Below are positions 60,196 through 60,479 of a stretch of DNA of 60,479 nt, in pieces. The notes beneath the pieces are model-generated. The model worked only from the letters and a program-made list of their open reading frames with translations. It was not told the DNA's origin and searched no databases. This DNA is from Candidatus Obscuribacter sp. (GTDB taxonomy: Bacteria; Cyanobacteriota; Vampirovibrionia; Obscuribacterales; Obscuribacteraceae): NCBI GenBank assembly GCA_021772135.1, contig JADYXQ010000003.1:1-60479 (forward strand), written 5' to 3'. The translations under genes and the position numbers were made by a program. Within the stretch, counting starts at the first letter, position 1. Every line of letters begins with the position of its first letter.

Positions 60196-60479
60196 TTAAG
60201 CGCAAGAGGTTCCGCAACTACCAGCTTTAACTTCAGTACCTTCCAGAGGAAGATCGTTGGCGGCATACTCATCAAAACCACCAAAGAGTTCTTTGACTGG
60301 ATAGCCTTTTTTAGCTAGAAGCAATGCGGCTTTTGCGCCCAGGGCGCAAGTGATGCCGTAACAATGTACAACTGTAGTTCTGTCTTTGTTCAATGCACCG
60401 GTGCTTTTTTCTAATTCTTCGTAAGACAAATTAACAGCACCGGGAATGTGACTTTTGGCAAATAATTCAGGAGTGCGCA
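60196..60479 (-). CDS. Rhodanese-like sulfurtransferase, N-terminus beyond the window
   Basis: The frame is open to the right edge and reads RTPELFAKSHIPGAVNLSYEEL, so the internal ATG at 60429 is not the start and the gene is partial. Rhodanese features: SHIPGAVNL (CH2A-like), VVHCYGITCALGAKAA with the catalytic Cys loop, and LFGGFDEYA replacing GG-xxW. A C-terminal GSCGTSCA gives extra cysteines. Single-domain rhodaneses transfer persulfide sulfur. The loop sequence is unusual. Confidence 0.8.
   Translation of the reverse strand, partial: RTPELFAKSHIPGAVNLSYEELEKSTGALNKDRTTVVHCYGITCALGAKAALLLAKKGYPVKELFGGFDEYAANDLPLEGTEVKAGSCGTSCA

Overview
The window looks like chromosomal DNA of a non-photosynthetic relative of Cyanobacteria (Melainabacteria/Vampirovibrionia, most like Candidatus Obscuribacter). 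This is an inference from the style of the proteins: many TPR proteins, EF-hand-like secreted proteins, small envelope proteins with glycine zippers, an HPPD gene, and no photosynthesis genes. It was not tested by a database search. There is no rRNA, no CRISPR array and no intact insertion sequence. One tRNA-Gly is present.

Positions 1-12650 are an accessory strip rich in stress and defence genes and in broken genes. It holds an AbiE toxin-antitoxin pair whose toxin is frameshifted, a decayed DUF3800 gene, a histidine kinase/response regulator pair, a HipBA pair, an ArsR-ArsI organoarsenical operon, and a voltage-gated-type ion channel followed by a di-iron RIC/YtfE-like repair protein. A promoter-like element made of two 18-bp palindromes exactly 24 bp apart occurs three times here (2606, 7764, 10989). 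A deleted copy of the channel gene and a chimeric gene (RIC leader fused to a MarR-type C-terminus) show that this channel/element/RIC block was duplicated and rearranged.

Positions 12835-17029 are an alpha-2-macroglobulin gene broken by one in-frame stop and two frameshifts. Positions 17031-24000 carry a methyltransferase, several exported proteins (phosphodiester-glycosidase-like, TPR, basic repeat, fasciclin) and a zinc alcohol dehydrogenase. Positions 24170-35500 are mostly housekeeping and metabolic: threonine dehydratase, tRNA-Gly, HisC-type aminotransferase, RecQ, a strongly terminated 164-residue protein, a HAD phosphatase/P-loop kinase pair divergent from a DeoR regulator, and an HPPD operon.

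Positions 35600-48700 hold TPR lipoproteins, a TusA/cysteine-rich pair, a large fused 5'-nucleotidase, an aspartase/fumarase-fold pseudoenzyme, thymidine kinase, thiolase, alanine dehydrogenase and exonuclease III. Positions 48700-60479 hold a protein with a transposase-type zinc ribbon and a DprA-type winged helix, a TIGR01777 epimerase, a long TPR protein, a CzcBA-type metal efflux pair, a ferritin-like protein, an isolated VirB4/TraC N-terminal domain, and a rhodanese cut by the window edge.

Two families of intergenic palindromes stand out: the paired TACAACYT-type element and a TGAAACG-N4-CGTTTCA family at 24022, 24104, 48690, 48755 and 58042. Several genes carry single-base lesions, so both real gene decay and assembly indels must be considered.
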